Source of the DNA: Nostoc sp. FACHB-892
GTDB taxonomy: Bacteria; Cyanobacteriota; Cyanobacteriia; Cyanobacteriales; Nostocaceae
DNA length: 64,000 bases
Assembly: GCF_014698795.1 (NCBI RefSeq)
Contig: NZ_JACJTR010000006.1
Coordinates: 248,001-312,000, forward strand
Direction of reading: 5' to 3'
The notes below the pieces were generated by a model. That model did no database searches, had not been told where the DNA came from, and was given only the letters and a program-made list of their open reading frames with translations. The stretch's first letter is position 1; every line of letters begins with the position of its first letter. The translations under genes were made by a program, and so were the position numbers. Shown here piece by piece: positions 51,337 through 60,143 of this stretch.

Positions 51337-52980
51337 CTACACCGCACAACTCAACTCGCCGGCTTTTTGACTAAAGCGGTGATTTTCCCGATAGTCTACG
51401 GGACAATCTATCACGGCGGGTACATCTTGAGCGAGGGCTTCTTTCAAAGTGGGAATCAAATCTAAAGCCGATTCAACTCGGTAGCCTTTTAAACCCATGC
51501 TTTCGGCTAATTTTACAAAATCAGGATTGCTAAAATGCACAAAAGATGAGTTTCCTTTGCCAAATTGATTTTCTTGCTTCCACTCAATTAACCCATAACC
51601 ACCATCATTGAAAATTATGGTGACAAAGGGCGTACCGACACGCAAGGCTGTTTCTAATTCCTGAGAATTCATCATAAAGCCGCCATCGCCTGTTACAGCC
51701 ACGACTTTGCGGTTGGGATGAACGAGTTTTGCTGCTAAAGCGCCAGGAATAGCAATACCCATAGCTGCGAAGCCGTTGGAAATTATGCAAGTATTGGGAC
51801 TATGGCAATGGTAATGACGGGCCATCCACATCTTATGTGCGCCAACATCAGAGATGACAATATCATCTGGCCCCATCACTTGGCGTAAGTCATAAATTAA
51901 CTTTTGCGGCTTTATGGGAAATCCATCATCATGGGCATACTGTTCGTAGTCAGCCCGAATATCTGACCTTAAGCTAATGGCAAAAGGATCGGGTTTACCT
52001 TGTCGGTCTGCTAATTTTAAAATTTCATAAAGGGAATCTGAAATATCTCCCACTACTTCGGCGTTGGGAATATAACTACTATCAATTTCCGCCGGATTTA
52101 CCCCAATATGCACAATGGGAATTTCACCATTACGATTCCATTTTTTGGGGGAAAATTCAATCAAATCATAGCCGATCGCAATTACTAAATCTGTGTTATC
52201 AAAGCCACAAGTAATATAATCTCTTTGCTGTAATCCCACTGACCACAAAGCTAATTGATGTGTGTAGGGAATAATGCCTTTACCCATGAAGGTATTAGCA
52301 ACGGGTATATTTAGCAATGTTGCAAATTGCGTGACGGCATCACTTGCTTGAGCGCGAATTGCCCCATTTCCGACTAAGATTAATGGGTTAACTGCTTGGC
52401 AAATTGCGGCGGCTGCTGCCCGAATGCTAGCAAAAGATGCATAGGTTTTTTCGATGTTATCCTTACGCAAAGGTTTGCCTTCGACGGGCATGGCAGCAAT
52501 ATTTTCTGGCAAATCTATGTGAACCGCACCAGGTTTTTCAGATTGCGATCGCTTAAATGCTTTTCGTACTACTTCTGGTGTAATACTCGGCCGCACAATC
52601 TGCTTGTTCCACTTGGTAACAGGTGCAAACATTGCCACCAAATCTAAATATTGATGGGATTCAATGTGCATTCTATCTGTCCCCACTTGACCGGTAATCG
52701 CCACTAAGGGCGCACCATCGAGGTTAGCATCTGCTACCCCAGTCATCAAGTTAGTTGCCCCAGGCCCAAGAGTAGAAAGACACACCCCGGCTTTTCCTGT
52801 TAAGCGTCCGTAGACATCGGCCATGAATGCTGCACCCTGTTCATGACGAGTCGTAATAAATTTAATGGAAGAATGTTTTAATGCTTCTAAAACGTGCAAA
52901 TTTTCTTCGCCAGGGAGTCCAAAAATATATTGCACTCCTTCATTTTCTAGGCACTGCACCAATAACTCTGCTGTATTCAT
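51337..52980 (-). CDS. ThDP-dependent 2-oxoglutarate decarboxylase (acetolactate synthase-like)
   Basis: A 547-residue thiamin diphosphate enzyme of the acetolactate-synthase superfamily: N-terminal GLPGEENLHVLEAL with catalytic Glu in TTRHEQGAAFMADVYGR near residue 47, a central Rossmann domain, and ThDP/Mg site AVTGDGGFMMNSQELETAL...NDGGYGLIEW near 430-465. The downstream partner of a succinic semialdehyde dehydrogenase gene in this order is the arrangement described for the cyanobacterial bypass, in which 2-oxoglutarate is decarboxylated to succinic semialdehyde. It is often labelled acetolactate synthase; I prefer the decarboxylase reading because of the pairing, but sequence alone cannot exclude the other. 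Confidence 0.82.
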   Translation of the reverse strand: MNTAELLVQCLENEGVQYIFGLPGEENLHVLEALKHSSIKFITTRHEQGAAFMADVYGRLTGKAGVCLSTLGPGATNLMTGVADANLDGAPLVAITGQVGTDRMHIESHQYLDLVAMFAPVTKWNKQIVRPSITPEVVRKAFKRSQSEKPGAVHIDLPENIAAMPVEGKPLRKDNIEKTYASFASIRAAAAAICQAVNPLILVGNGAIRAQASDAVTQFATLLNIPVANTFMGKGIIPYTHQLALWSVGLQQRDYITCGFDNTDLVIAIGYDLIEFSPKKWNRNGEIPIVHIGVNPAEIDSSYIPNAEVVGDISDSLYEILKLADRQGKPDPFAISLRSDIRADYEQYAHDDGFPIKPQKLIYDLRQVMGPDDIVISDVGAHKMWMARHYHCHSPNTCIISNGFAAMGIAIPGALAAKLVHPNRKVVAVTGDGGFMMNSQELETALRVGTPFVTIIFNDGGYGLIEWKQENQFGKGNSSFVHFSNPDFVKLAESMGLKGYRVESALDLIPTLKEALAQDVPAVIDCPVDYRENHRFSQKAGELSCAV

Positions 52981-53132
52981 TTTATTTCCTAACTATTGAC
53001 GAATAAATATTGGGGAATGGGGATTGGTGACTGGGGACTGAGGACTGGAAAGTGGGGAATGAAAATATCTTTCCCAAAATTTAATTTGTAATCTCTAATT
53101 CCTAATCCCAATACCCAGTCCCTAATCCCTAA

Positions 53133-54500
53133 TCATTTAACCCACACAGTTTTAACATTGACAAACTCATGTATACCCTGGATGCTCAATTCTCTGCCAT
53201 ATCCAGAACGCTTAATACCACCAAAGGGCAACCGGGGATCAGATTTGACCATACTGTTGATAAATACGGCACCGGCTTCGATTTCCTCAACCAAGCGATC
53301 GCTCTCTTGGTCGTTGGTTGTCCAAGCACTTGCACCTAATCCAAAGGGGATGTCATTAGCGAGTTTAATGGCAGCATCGATATCTGGAACCCGAAATAAC
53401 AAGGCTACCGGGCCAAAGAATTCTTCTTTGGCAATTGGTGCTTCAAGCGGGATATCGATGATAATCGTTGGCGGATAAAAGTTACCTGGACGATCTGATA
53501 AAGAATGTCCACCGGTGAGGACTTTACCACCGCTTTTTGTAGCAGCTTGCACTTGTTGGTCTAAATCCTGGAGAATACCAGGAGTTGCCAGTGGGCCTAA
53601 ATCGATATCTGGTTGCATGGGATCGCCTACTTTTAGCGCCTCAAATTTTTCTAAAAGCAATTTTTCAAATTTATCTGCGATCGCTTCTGCGACAATAAAA
53701 CGTTTCGCTGCAATACATGATTGCCCGTTATTCAACATCCGTGCTGTAGTAGCTGTGACAACTGCTGTCTCTAAGTCAGCACTTTCTAACACAATAAACG
53801 GGTCACTTCCTCCCAATTCCAAGACGGTTTTTTTAATTTGTTTGCCGGCGGCGACGGCGAGGGATGCACCTGCTGGTTCGCTTCCTGTCAATGTGGCAGC
53901 TTTTACACGGTCATCAGCCATCAAATCAGCAACTTTGGCAGCGCCTATTAATAGAGTTTGAAACGCACCTTCAGGAAAACCTGCGCGTCGGATAATATCT
54001 TCAATTGCCAAGGCACACTGCGGCACATTGGAAGCGTGTTTGAGTAAGCCGACATTTCCTGCCATTAGCGCTGGTGCAGCAAAGCGGAACACTTGCCAAA
54101 AGGGGAAATTCCACGGCATCACCGCGAGAATTGCACCCATTGGTTGGTAGCGAACAAAACTTTGGCTAGCATCAGTTTTTACAGAAACATCAGCTAGAAA
54201 AGCAGGAGCGTGTTCAGCATAGTAGCGACAGACGACAGCGCATTTTTCGACTTCCGCGATCGCAGCTTTAAATGGCTTACCCATTTCTAGAGTCATCAAT
54301 TTAGCAAATTCTGCTTTGTCTTGCTCTAAAATATCAGCAGCCTTTTGTAGCCAGAGCGATCGTTGAGAGAAACTAGTCTGACGATACTTTTCAAAAGTCT
54401 GATTAGCCAAATCGAGTTTAGCGGCAATTTCTGCATCATTGAGTGGCTCAAAGGTTTTGAGCGTCTCCCCAGTGGCGGGATTAATGGTGGCGATCGCCAT
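53133..54500 (-). CDS. succinic semialdehyde dehydrogenase
   Basis: An NAD(P)+-dependent aldehyde dehydrogenase of 455 residues. Marks are MPWNFPFWQVFRFAAPAL near 132, the Rossmann TLTGSEPAG near 204, ELGGSDPFIVLE with catalytic Glu near 228, NNGQSCIAAKRF with catalytic Cys near 262, and EEFFGPVALLF near 355. It would oxidise succinic semialdehyde from the adjacent decarboxylase to succinate, closing the TCA cycle. I placed the start at ATG 54500, preceded by GGGAGGTCAGGTA; the frame stays open to 54554 upstream. It precedes the decarboxylase gene by 152 bp on the same strand. Confidence 0.9.
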   Translation of the reverse strand: MAIATINPATGETLKTFEPLNDAEIAAKLDLANQTFEKYRQTSFSQRSLWLQKAADILEQDKAEFAKLMTLEMGKPFKAAIAEVEKCAVVCRYYAEHAPAFLADVSVKTDASQSFVRYQPMGAILAVMPWNFPFWQVFRFAAPALMAGNVGLLKHASNVPQCALAIEDIIRRAGFPEGAFQTLLIGAAKVADLMADDRVKAATLTGSEPAGASLAVAAGKQIKKTVLELGGSDPFIVLESADLETAVVTATTARMLNNGQSCIAAKRFIVAEAIADKFEKLLLEKFEALKVGDPMQPDIDLGPLATPGILQDLDQQVQAATKSGGKVLTGGHSLSDRPGNFYPPTIIIDIPLEAPIAKEEFFGPVALLFRVPDIDAAIKLANDIPFGLGASAWTTNDQESDRLVEEIEAGAVFINSMVKSDPRLPFGGIKRSGYGRELSIQGIHEFVNVKTVWVK

Positions 54501-54727
54501 TACCTGACCTCCCGTTAAAAAATAGCTTGAAGTAGGCTTCCTAATGTTATACATATAAATTTAAGAAGCTACTACCCAAATTCTAGTCTTTTAACCAAGA
54601 ATTAGCTGTCCAATATTACAATTTCGCAACTTTGATTGAATTAAAGTATACCAATCAATAAGTATTAATATTGATAAATTAAATCCAATTAAAGTTGTTA
54701 TAATTTCCACAATCGAGGAATCAATCT

Positions 54728-55351
54728 ATGACTCAAGTTTTAGGCAAAGTAGTTACATTCGATGAATTCGTTGCTAAATATCCAGATAACACAGGACAAC
54801 GTTATGAACTATATGATGGAGTAGTAGTAGAAATGCCCCAACCAACAGGCGACCATGAAGAGATTGTTGTATTTTTATCTACAAAAATCACTTTAGAATA
54901 TAGTCGTCTCGGACTGCGGTATGGTATACCAAAAACAGTATTAGTCAAACCACTTGAAAACGAATCAGCTTATTCGCCAGATTTGCTGCTCCTAAATCTT
55001 ACTAATTTAGTTAATGAACCTCGGTGGAAAAAAGAATCAACTGTTACTCAAGCAGCATCAATTCCTTTAGTAATTGAGGTGGTAAGTACAAACTGGCGTG
55101 ATGATTATCTGAAAAAATACGCTGACTATGAAGAAATGGGAATTCCTGAATACTGGATTGTAGATTATGGTGCATTGGGCGGTAGGGAATTTATTGGCAA
55201 ACCCAAACAACCTACTATTTTAATTTGCTGTTTAGAAGAAGGTGAGTATCGCATTAGTAAGTTTCGAAGAGATGAGCGTATCCAGTCGCCAACTTTTCCA
55301 GAGTTGAATTTGACCGCAGAACAAATTTTTCGCGCTGGCATGGTCAGCTAA
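54728..55351 (+). CDS. Uma2 family (DUF820) putative endonuclease
   Basis: A 207-residue Uma2 protein: YELYDGVVVEMPQPTGDHEEI near residue 27, YSPDLLLLNLTNL near 84, IPLVIEVVSTNWRDDYLKKYADYEEMGIPEYWIVDYG near 114-150 and FRRDERIQSPTFPELNLTAEQIFRAG at the end. The D-E-x-V-K core of the nuclease-like fold is intact. It starts at ATG 54728 after an AT-rich spacer with a GAGGAA. It stands alone. It is the most canonical of the three Uma2 genes in the window. Confidence 0.88.
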   Translation: MTQVLGKVVTFDEFVAKYPDNTGQRYELYDGVVVEMPQPTGDHEEIVVFLSTKITLEYSRLGLRYGIPKTVLVKPLENESAYSPDLLLLNLTNLVNEPRWKKESTVTQAASIPLVIEVVSTNWRDDYLKKYADYEEMGIPEYWIVDYGALGGREFIGKPKQPTILICCLEEGEYRISKFRRDERIQSPTFPELNLTAEQIFRAGMVS

Positions 55352-55433
55352 ATTCGCCCACTCCACAATAAATAGTTAGATATTTTTTATTTGAAATAAT
55401 TAACCATTTTTCCCTATTCCCTATGCCCAATGC

Positions 55434-57086
55434 TTAAAGATTAATAAATGGATTAATGATTGTTGACGCTTGCTGCAATTTTGTCTGATAAACCTTTACC
55501 AATCGTTCAATACCTTTGAAACGATAATCTCCCATTTCCTCAAAGTCTGAGGGGTGTGAAAGCATTTTATGAGTAGCTTGACTAATCACACATTCACTAG
55601 GAGGACAAACTGCTTCCATGCGAGCAGCAAGATTAATCGTCCCGCCTAATGCCGTATAATCTACCCTTTGGGAACTACCGACATCTCCCACAACAGCCTT
55701 ACCACTATTAATAGCAATACGTAATTGAAGCGGTTCGTGCCAAAAACCATTGGCATTCAGATGTTCCAGACGAGTGAGCATTCCCTTGGCAGCAGTAACA
55801 GCGCGATCGGCGTGATCCACTTGCGGTTCGGGAGCGCCAAAAAATGCCATAATGCAATCGCCAATATATTTATCTAAAGTGCCACCGCAAGTAAACACTT
55901 CTTTTAGCATTTCTTCAAATAAATTATTTAATAGTTGAGCAATCGCAGTTGGCGTTAACCGTTCAGAGATTGCCGTAAAGCCAACCAAATCTGCAAACAA
56001 AATACTGATTTCGCTCTCGGTGGGAGCTAAACGACCACCCGGTAATCCGCCTATAGAGATTAACTGCTGCACAACTGCTGGAGAATGATAGCGTTCTAGT
56101 CGGTGACGAATCATCTCTTCAGTTTTGAGTTTCTCTACCAATAGCCAACGCTGCACGCTAGAAGCCACAAGGTTTGCTAAAGCCGAAAAAAAGCTGAGTT
56201 CTTCTTCGCCTTCATTTGCCCAATGGTAAGAAGAAAGATTGGCATCAGCATACAGTACGCCTACAACTTTATTTTCATCCCATAAAGGCACTGCCATCGC
56301 GCTGCGAATGCCTTTGACCAAAATACTCTGTTCACTAGCAAACCGTTCATCTTGATGGGTATCGGCGGTTTGAATGACGACTTTTTCCTCAAATACCTTT
56401 TGGCAAATACTACGACTAATCCAACTCCCATCAGAAGCAAGATGTTTCTGTTGGGAAACGTTTCTAGTGGCAGCGTTCACTAACTCTAATTGACCGCAAC
56501 CATTAACATCAATTAATAATGCCAAGCGTTCGATACTATCAAGGTAACGAAAAACTACTTGCTGCACTTGAGAAAAAATCTCTTCTATAGATGCTGCTGC
56601 ACAAAGATTTTTAGCTATATCTACTAAGTCTTTGAGACGAGCAATGGTTTTGTCCTTATTGCTGATGTCACCATCTTTGCTATCAGCTGCGATCCATTGC
56701 TGTTGTAATTGTTCGACATTGTGAAGGATTGTTCTTTGCTCATTACTTTCCGAAGTTGGGGAATACTCAGGTGTAGATTGAGACGCGGGGCTTGTGAGCA
56801 ATACTACCAAGTTAACATTGCCTAACCAAATAACATCGCCGTGATGTAACTCTTGGGGGAACTTAACAAGATATTTATTTACTTGCGTCCCGTTTTTGCT
56901 ACCTAGATCCTCAATAGTCCACACACCGTCAGCCTTTTTCACCAAGCGAGCATGGTTGCGGGATACTCCAGCAAAAGGTAAATATAAGTTACATTCCGGC
57001 AAACGACCAATTGTGAATATATCTTGATCAACTGCGATCGTTGTCTCGGTATCTCCCTCTTGTAGGCGTAGTGTGAGTTCAGTCAT
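55434..57086 (-). CDS. FHA-GAF-class III adenylate cyclase
   Basis: A 550-residue soluble signalling cyclase. Residues 5-95 form a forkhead-associated domain (FTIGRLPECNLYLPFAGVSRNHARLV, LGSKNGTQVN) that binds phosphothreonine. Residues 165-320 form a GAF sensor (FASEQSILVKGIRSAMAVPLWDENKVVGVLYADA). Residues 345-540 are the class III catalytic domain with metal Asp in ISILFADLVGFTAISERL, YIGDCIMAFFGAP, and INSGKAVVGDVGSSQRVDYTALGGTINLAARME. The domain order links kinase signalling and small-molecule sensing to cAMP. No adjacent kinase gene is seen. Confidence 0.9.
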   Translation of the reverse strand: MTELTLRLQEGDTETTIAVDQDIFTIGRLPECNLYLPFAGVSRNHARLVKKADGVWTIEDLGSKNGTQVNKYLVKFPQELHHGDVIWLGNVNLVVLLTSPASQSTPEYSPTSESNEQRTILHNVEQLQQQWIAADSKDGDISNKDKTIARLKDLVDIAKNLCAAASIEEIFSQVQQVVFRYLDSIERLALLIDVNGCGQLELVNAATRNVSQQKHLASDGSWISRSICQKVFEEKVVIQTADTHQDERFASEQSILVKGIRSAMAVPLWDENKVVGVLYADANLSSYHWANEGEEELSFFSALANLVASSVQRWLLVEKLKTEEMIRHRLERYHSPAVVQQLISIGGLPGGRLAPTESEISILFADLVGFTAISERLTPTAIAQLLNNLFEEMLKEVFTCGGTLDKYIGDCIMAFFGAPEPQVDHADRAVTAAKGMLTRLEHLNANGFWHEPLQLRIAINSGKAVVGDVGSSQRVDYTALGGTINLAARMEAVCPPSECVISQATHKMLSHPSDFEEMGDYRFKGIERLVKVYQTKLQQASTIINPFINL

Positions 57087-57422
57087 GAGTGTGATAGATC
57101 CATCGAAGCTAGAGGTGCAAGCAACTCTAAAGTTAAGTTATACCCTACAGGTTAACCTTCACCTTTTCTTTATGACACTGTTAACTGCAATCCGACAACT
57201 ATATGTGACGGATATTACATTGGAGGTCATTTTGCTGTAGGTTCAGTATAGAGGGGGTTTGAATCCCTTTGTAAAGGGGAGCCACCAAATTTTCAACTTA
57301 CGGTAGCAATGATACGCAAAAGCAGGGGGCGTTTTGACTTATTACTACCACCCAGATATCACCAAAGCCGAGTATCCAGATTTTTGATTGCTACTTAAAA
57401 ACGATCTGAAAGTGCTTGTCAT
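57087..57422. other. intergenic spacer
   Basis: Lies upstream of the cyclase gene and downstream of the GTPase gene. No gene, repeat or strong hairpin stands out; a TTTGTAAAGGGGAGCC stretch near 57270 is unremarkable. Confidence 0.4.
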
Positions 57423-58304
57423 CTAGTTAGGAGGTAATTCCAAACTCAGTTCACCCAACAACCCCTTGCGAAAATCTGTTAAAAGTTGCCTTGCAGCTCG
57501 CTCTACATCACCTTTGTAACGATGCTCTGCCAAGGCGTGCAAATAGGTATCTCCAGTGTCGGATGTCGAATCGAGCTGGTAACGGGACTGTAATGGCTTC
57601 TTCGGTAATAAATCTGTAGCTACAGCATCCAAATAGTTTAGTAAATCTACTAGGGCTGCTGCTACAAGTTGGTTATCATAAGATGCTTCACCGATATCAT
57701 CACAAATGGCTAATTTCAATGCTGCGTCTTGGTCTTCCAATCTTAAAGGGATGACACCAGGAGCATCTAGCAATTCTAAATGTTCAGAAATTCGCACCCA
57801 GCGCAGTTGGCGAGTCACCCCAGGACGGGCTGCACTTTCCACTACTCGCTTTCCCAACAGGCGGTTAATCAAAGCTGATTTACCGACATTAGGAAAACCA
57901 ATCACCACAGCCCGGACTGGACGAGGTAACATCCCGCGATCGCTTCTTCTTTGATTGAGTTCTACCCCGGCGGCTTGCGCTGCCCGCGCCACTTCTGCTA
58001 TACCTTTTCCATGTTGAGCGTTGGTAAAATAAGGGACTTCCCCTTGACGTTTAAACCAATCCATCCACAGCGATCGCATTTGCGGCGTAATCATATCGAC
58101 TCGGTTAAGTATCAACACCCGTTTCTTACCCTCCACCCACTCACCTATTTGGGGATGGTGAGTCGCTAAGGGAATCCGGGCATCTCGTACCTCAAACACC
58201 ACATCTACGCGTTTAAGCTGTTCTTTGAGCTTCTTTTCAGCTTTAGCAATGTGACCTGGATACCATTGAATCAGGTTTAATCTATAGTTTTGAGTTATAG
58301 CCAT
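57423..58304 (-). CDS. rbgA: circularly permuted ribosome-biogenesis GTPase (RbgA/YlqF type)
   Basis: The 293-residue protein has GTPase motifs in permuted order: G4 ILNRVDMI near residue 65, G5-like NAQHGKG near 95, then G1 VIGFPNVGKSALINRL near 135, G2 ARPGVTRQLRWV and G3 LLDAPGVIP near 177. IQWYPGHIAKAEKKLKEQL at the N-terminus is the hallmark of RbgA/YlqF, which assists maturation of the large ribosomal subunit. The C-terminal domain has ARQLLTDFRKGLLGELSLE. G4 is N-R-V-D rather than N-K-V-D, a tolerated change. Confidence 0.92.
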   Translation of the reverse strand: MAITQNYRLNLIQWYPGHIAKAEKKLKEQLKRVDVVFEVRDARIPLATHHPQIGEWVEGKKRVLILNRVDMITPQMRSLWMDWFKRQGEVPYFTNAQHGKGIAEVARAAQAAGVELNQRRSDRGMLPRPVRAVVIGFPNVGKSALINRLLGKRVVESAARPGVTRQLRWVRISEHLELLDAPGVIPLRLEDQDAALKLAICDDIGEASYDNQLVAAALVDLLNYLDAVATDLLPKKPLQSRYQLDSTSDTGDTYLHALAEHRYKGDVERAARQLLTDFRKGLLGELSLELPPN

Positions 58305-58376
58305 AATTTATTATTAATTACCAATTACTTAATTATCGCCAATAAACGGGACTAGGGGAGAATAATAACTCCTAAC

Positions 58377-58757
58377 TCAGCACTCTTCGTTGGCTTGATG
58401 TAAAATCAGACGATTGCCATCAAGGTCATAAGCATAAATTTCTCTGCCGTGGGAAGCAATGGAAATATTTCCTGGTGGGGGATAACCCAATGCTGTTAGG
58501 TGAGCGATCGCATCTTCTAAGTTACTCACCTCTAAACACAAACTTATCTTACTTTTAGCAATGGCTTCAAATTCCGATTCATTTGTGTTCTTTGGTTTAA
58601 AAATACCTAAACGCATATTAAGCAAATTAAACTCAGCATAGACATTCGGAATTAAAATAACTGGCTTTTGCTCCAGCAATTTGGTATAAAAATCCACTAA
58701 ATTATCACAATTAACCGATGCTATGGTGACAAATGCCTTAGTGTACTGGAAAACCAT
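58377..58757 (-). CDS. VOC family (glyoxalase-like) protein
   Basis: A 126-residue single vicinal-oxygen-chelate domain. The two beta-alpha-beta-beta-beta modules are visible: AFVTIASVNCDNLVDFYTKLL and LCLEVSNLEDAIAHLTALG, ending AYDLDGNRLILHQ, where the Asp/Glu and His positions of metal-binding relatives appear partly conserved. Relatives include glyoxalases, dioxygenases and fosfomycin-type resistance proteins. The substrate is unknown. It lies 72 bp upstream of the GTPase gene on the same strand. Confidence 0.82.
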   Translation of the reverse strand: MVFQYTKAFVTIASVNCDNLVDFYTKLLEQKPVILIPNVYAEFNLLNMRLGIFKPKNTNESEFEAIAKSKISLCLEVSNLEDAIAHLTALGYPPPGNISIASHGREIYAYDLDGNRLILHQANEEC

Positions 58758-58937
58758 ATTTGTCTATCGCCCTTTCAACTTTTAACTAACAAGAAGTCTA
58801 ATATCTTGACTAATTTATGAATTACCACGACATTAAGAACTTCCAAAAAATAAATTATCCCAAATAATTTCTAGATTTGTAGGGGCGCAAGTCCCTGCGC
58901 CCGCGTCCCACAGGGATGGGATAATTGGAAGTTCCTT

Positions 58938-59118
58938 ATTACGATTGAACCAGGAAAACGCAGTGGTAAACCCTGTATCCGAGGAATCCGAAGCACTGTT
59001 TATGATATTTTGGAGTATCTTGCGGGCGGAATGACTGAAGCAGAAATCTTAGAGGATTTTTCTGAATAAACTTCTGAAGGCATCAAAGCTTGTCTAGCTT
59101 TTGCTGCCGATGCCAGAA
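58938..59118 (+). pseudogene. DUF433 antitoxin-like gene with an in-frame stop
   Basis: The plus strand reads ITIEPGKRSGKPCIRGIR, TVYDILEYLAGGMTEAEILEDFSE, stop, TSEGIKACLAFAADARR. This is the DUF433 pattern (normally DFPELTxEDIKACLAFAADRE), the probable DNA-binding antitoxin of a DUF433/DUF5615-type pair. A TAA at 59067-59069 replaces the expected Leu codon (TTA to TAA is one change), and no start codon precedes the first residues. A DUF5615 partner was not found. Confidence 0.7.
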
Positions 59119-59136
59119 GAAGTTTGTGGTATCCCC

Positions 59137-59164
59137 GTGAAACAATGCGATCGCATTGTTTCAC
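59137..59164. repeat. perfect 28-bp palindrome centred on HIP1
   Basis: GTGAAACAAT, then GCGATCGC, then ATTGTTTCAC reads identically on both strands for 28 bp. The HIP1 octamer is exactly at the centre. It may be a protein-binding site or a cruciform-forming mobile repeat. Confidence 0.85.
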
Positions 59165-59414
59165 AGATTGTAGAATCGCACGTGGGTGCATTATTTTTCG
59201 GAACCCAGCCAGGCCGAATGGGAATTGTTCGGGCGTACCCTGAAGAGTTTAGACCTGTTCCGGCGACAGAGATAACTTTGTCCGAAAATAAAACCAAGTC
59301 GGATAGCTTGGTAGGCGCAAGTCGAACAGTTATCCAACCCATATGATTAAAGATAAGGTCTAAATTGTAGTCCTAAAGTAGAAAAATTAGAGGCGTGAAC
59401 ACGAGGCTATTTCT

Positions 59415-59687
59415 ATGACAGTTCACCAACCCCGTTACAGCAAAGAAGAATTCGCTCGACGTGGCGATGAGATTTATGAATCTCAGGTGCGCTCACAGGT
59501 TGAAGCAGATAATCATGGTAAGATTGTGGCGATCGACATCGAAACCGGAGCTTTTGAAGTCGATGCAAGTGAAATCGCAGCCTGCGATCGCCTCGAAGCC
59601 CGTTACCCAGACGCTCGAATCTGGATTGTCCGCATTGGTTCTCGCCATGTTCGTCGATTCGGCGGACGCACGAAAAAAGCCGTATGA
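59415..59687 (+). CDS. small conserved protein preceding an aspartic-protease gene
   Basis: A 90-residue protein (YSKEEFARRGDEIYESQVRSQV, GKIVAIDIETGAFEVDASEIAACDRLEARYPDARIWIVRIG) with a basic, arginine-rich end. It is a family I recall as commonly placed directly upstream of clan AA aspartic-protease-like genes in cyanobacteria, with an ATGA overlap as here. Its function is unknown, and a toxin-antitoxin-like role has been guessed from the pairing only. The gene is intact while its partner is broken. Confidence 0.7.
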   Translation: MTVHQPRYSKEEFARRGDEIYESQVRSQVEADNHGKIVAIDIETGAFEVDASEIAACDRLEARYPDARIWIVRIGSRHVRRFGGRTKKAV

Positions 59688-59985
59688 TCGCCGGAATCGT
59701 TAACGCGGATTTGGAACCGATTATTTCAATTTCAATCTGTGGCTCAGATGGCAGTTAAATCTGAGATGGAAGAGGCGAGGGCGAGCCATTCTCGGAGATG
59801 GGAGTGAATGCGTTTTCAATGTCTATGAAGTAGTTTTAGTTTGGGATGGAGATATTTTGATAATCCCGGTCGATGAGGCTGATTCAGAACCACTCGTTGG
59901 GATGTCCCTGATGGAGGGTTATCAGCTAATGGTGCAAGTATTTGAAAACGGTCGCGTCGAACTCAGCAAAGTAAACACGGTTTAA
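59684..59985 (+). pseudogene. clan AA aspartic protease with central deletion and frameshift
   Basis: From ATG 59684, overlapping the previous stop, the frame reads MIAGIVNADLEPIISISICGSDG and stops at 59756-59758. Another frame from about 59752 reads QLNLRWKRRGRAILGDGSE, then VYEVVLVWDGDILIIPVDEADSEPLVGMSLMEGYQL, and ends at 59985. Intact relatives have a Asp-Thr-Gly active-site segment (VDTGFNGWLTLP) between these parts. Here that segment is missing and the frame changes at the join, so the enzyme cannot be active. Confidence 0.75.
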
Positions 59986-60143
59986 CAAGCCTGTTGCACG
60001 CTGACCGTATTGAGTCTCTTTGTTGAGTTCGGGAGGTGAGCAAGAACGCTACCCTGAAGGAAGTAAGCTACATTTTTGGTCTAAATTGCTATCTAAAACT
60101 GTCTTTATTTTTGAAGAATTATTTTGACTTTTGAATTTAAAAA

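Larger units (their letters stand above)
58758..59414. other. region of decayed toxin-antitoxin-like sequence
   Basis: It contains the broken DUF433 gene (58938-59118), a 28-bp perfect palindrome (59137-59164) and an 81-codon frame at 59101-59346. That frame translates the palindrome and I do not recognise it. A GGGCGCAAGTCCCTGCGCCC dispersed repeat lies near 58884. Confidence 0.5.

Noticed and set aside
59101..59346. 81-residue frame as a gene
   Set aside because: It starts inside the DUF433 relic and translates the 28-bp palindrome. I recognise no family, and the opposite strand is equally open.
59986..60143. Cobalamin riboswitch upstream of cbiD
   Set aside because: I looked for the B12-box and found no such core in the short upstream region.
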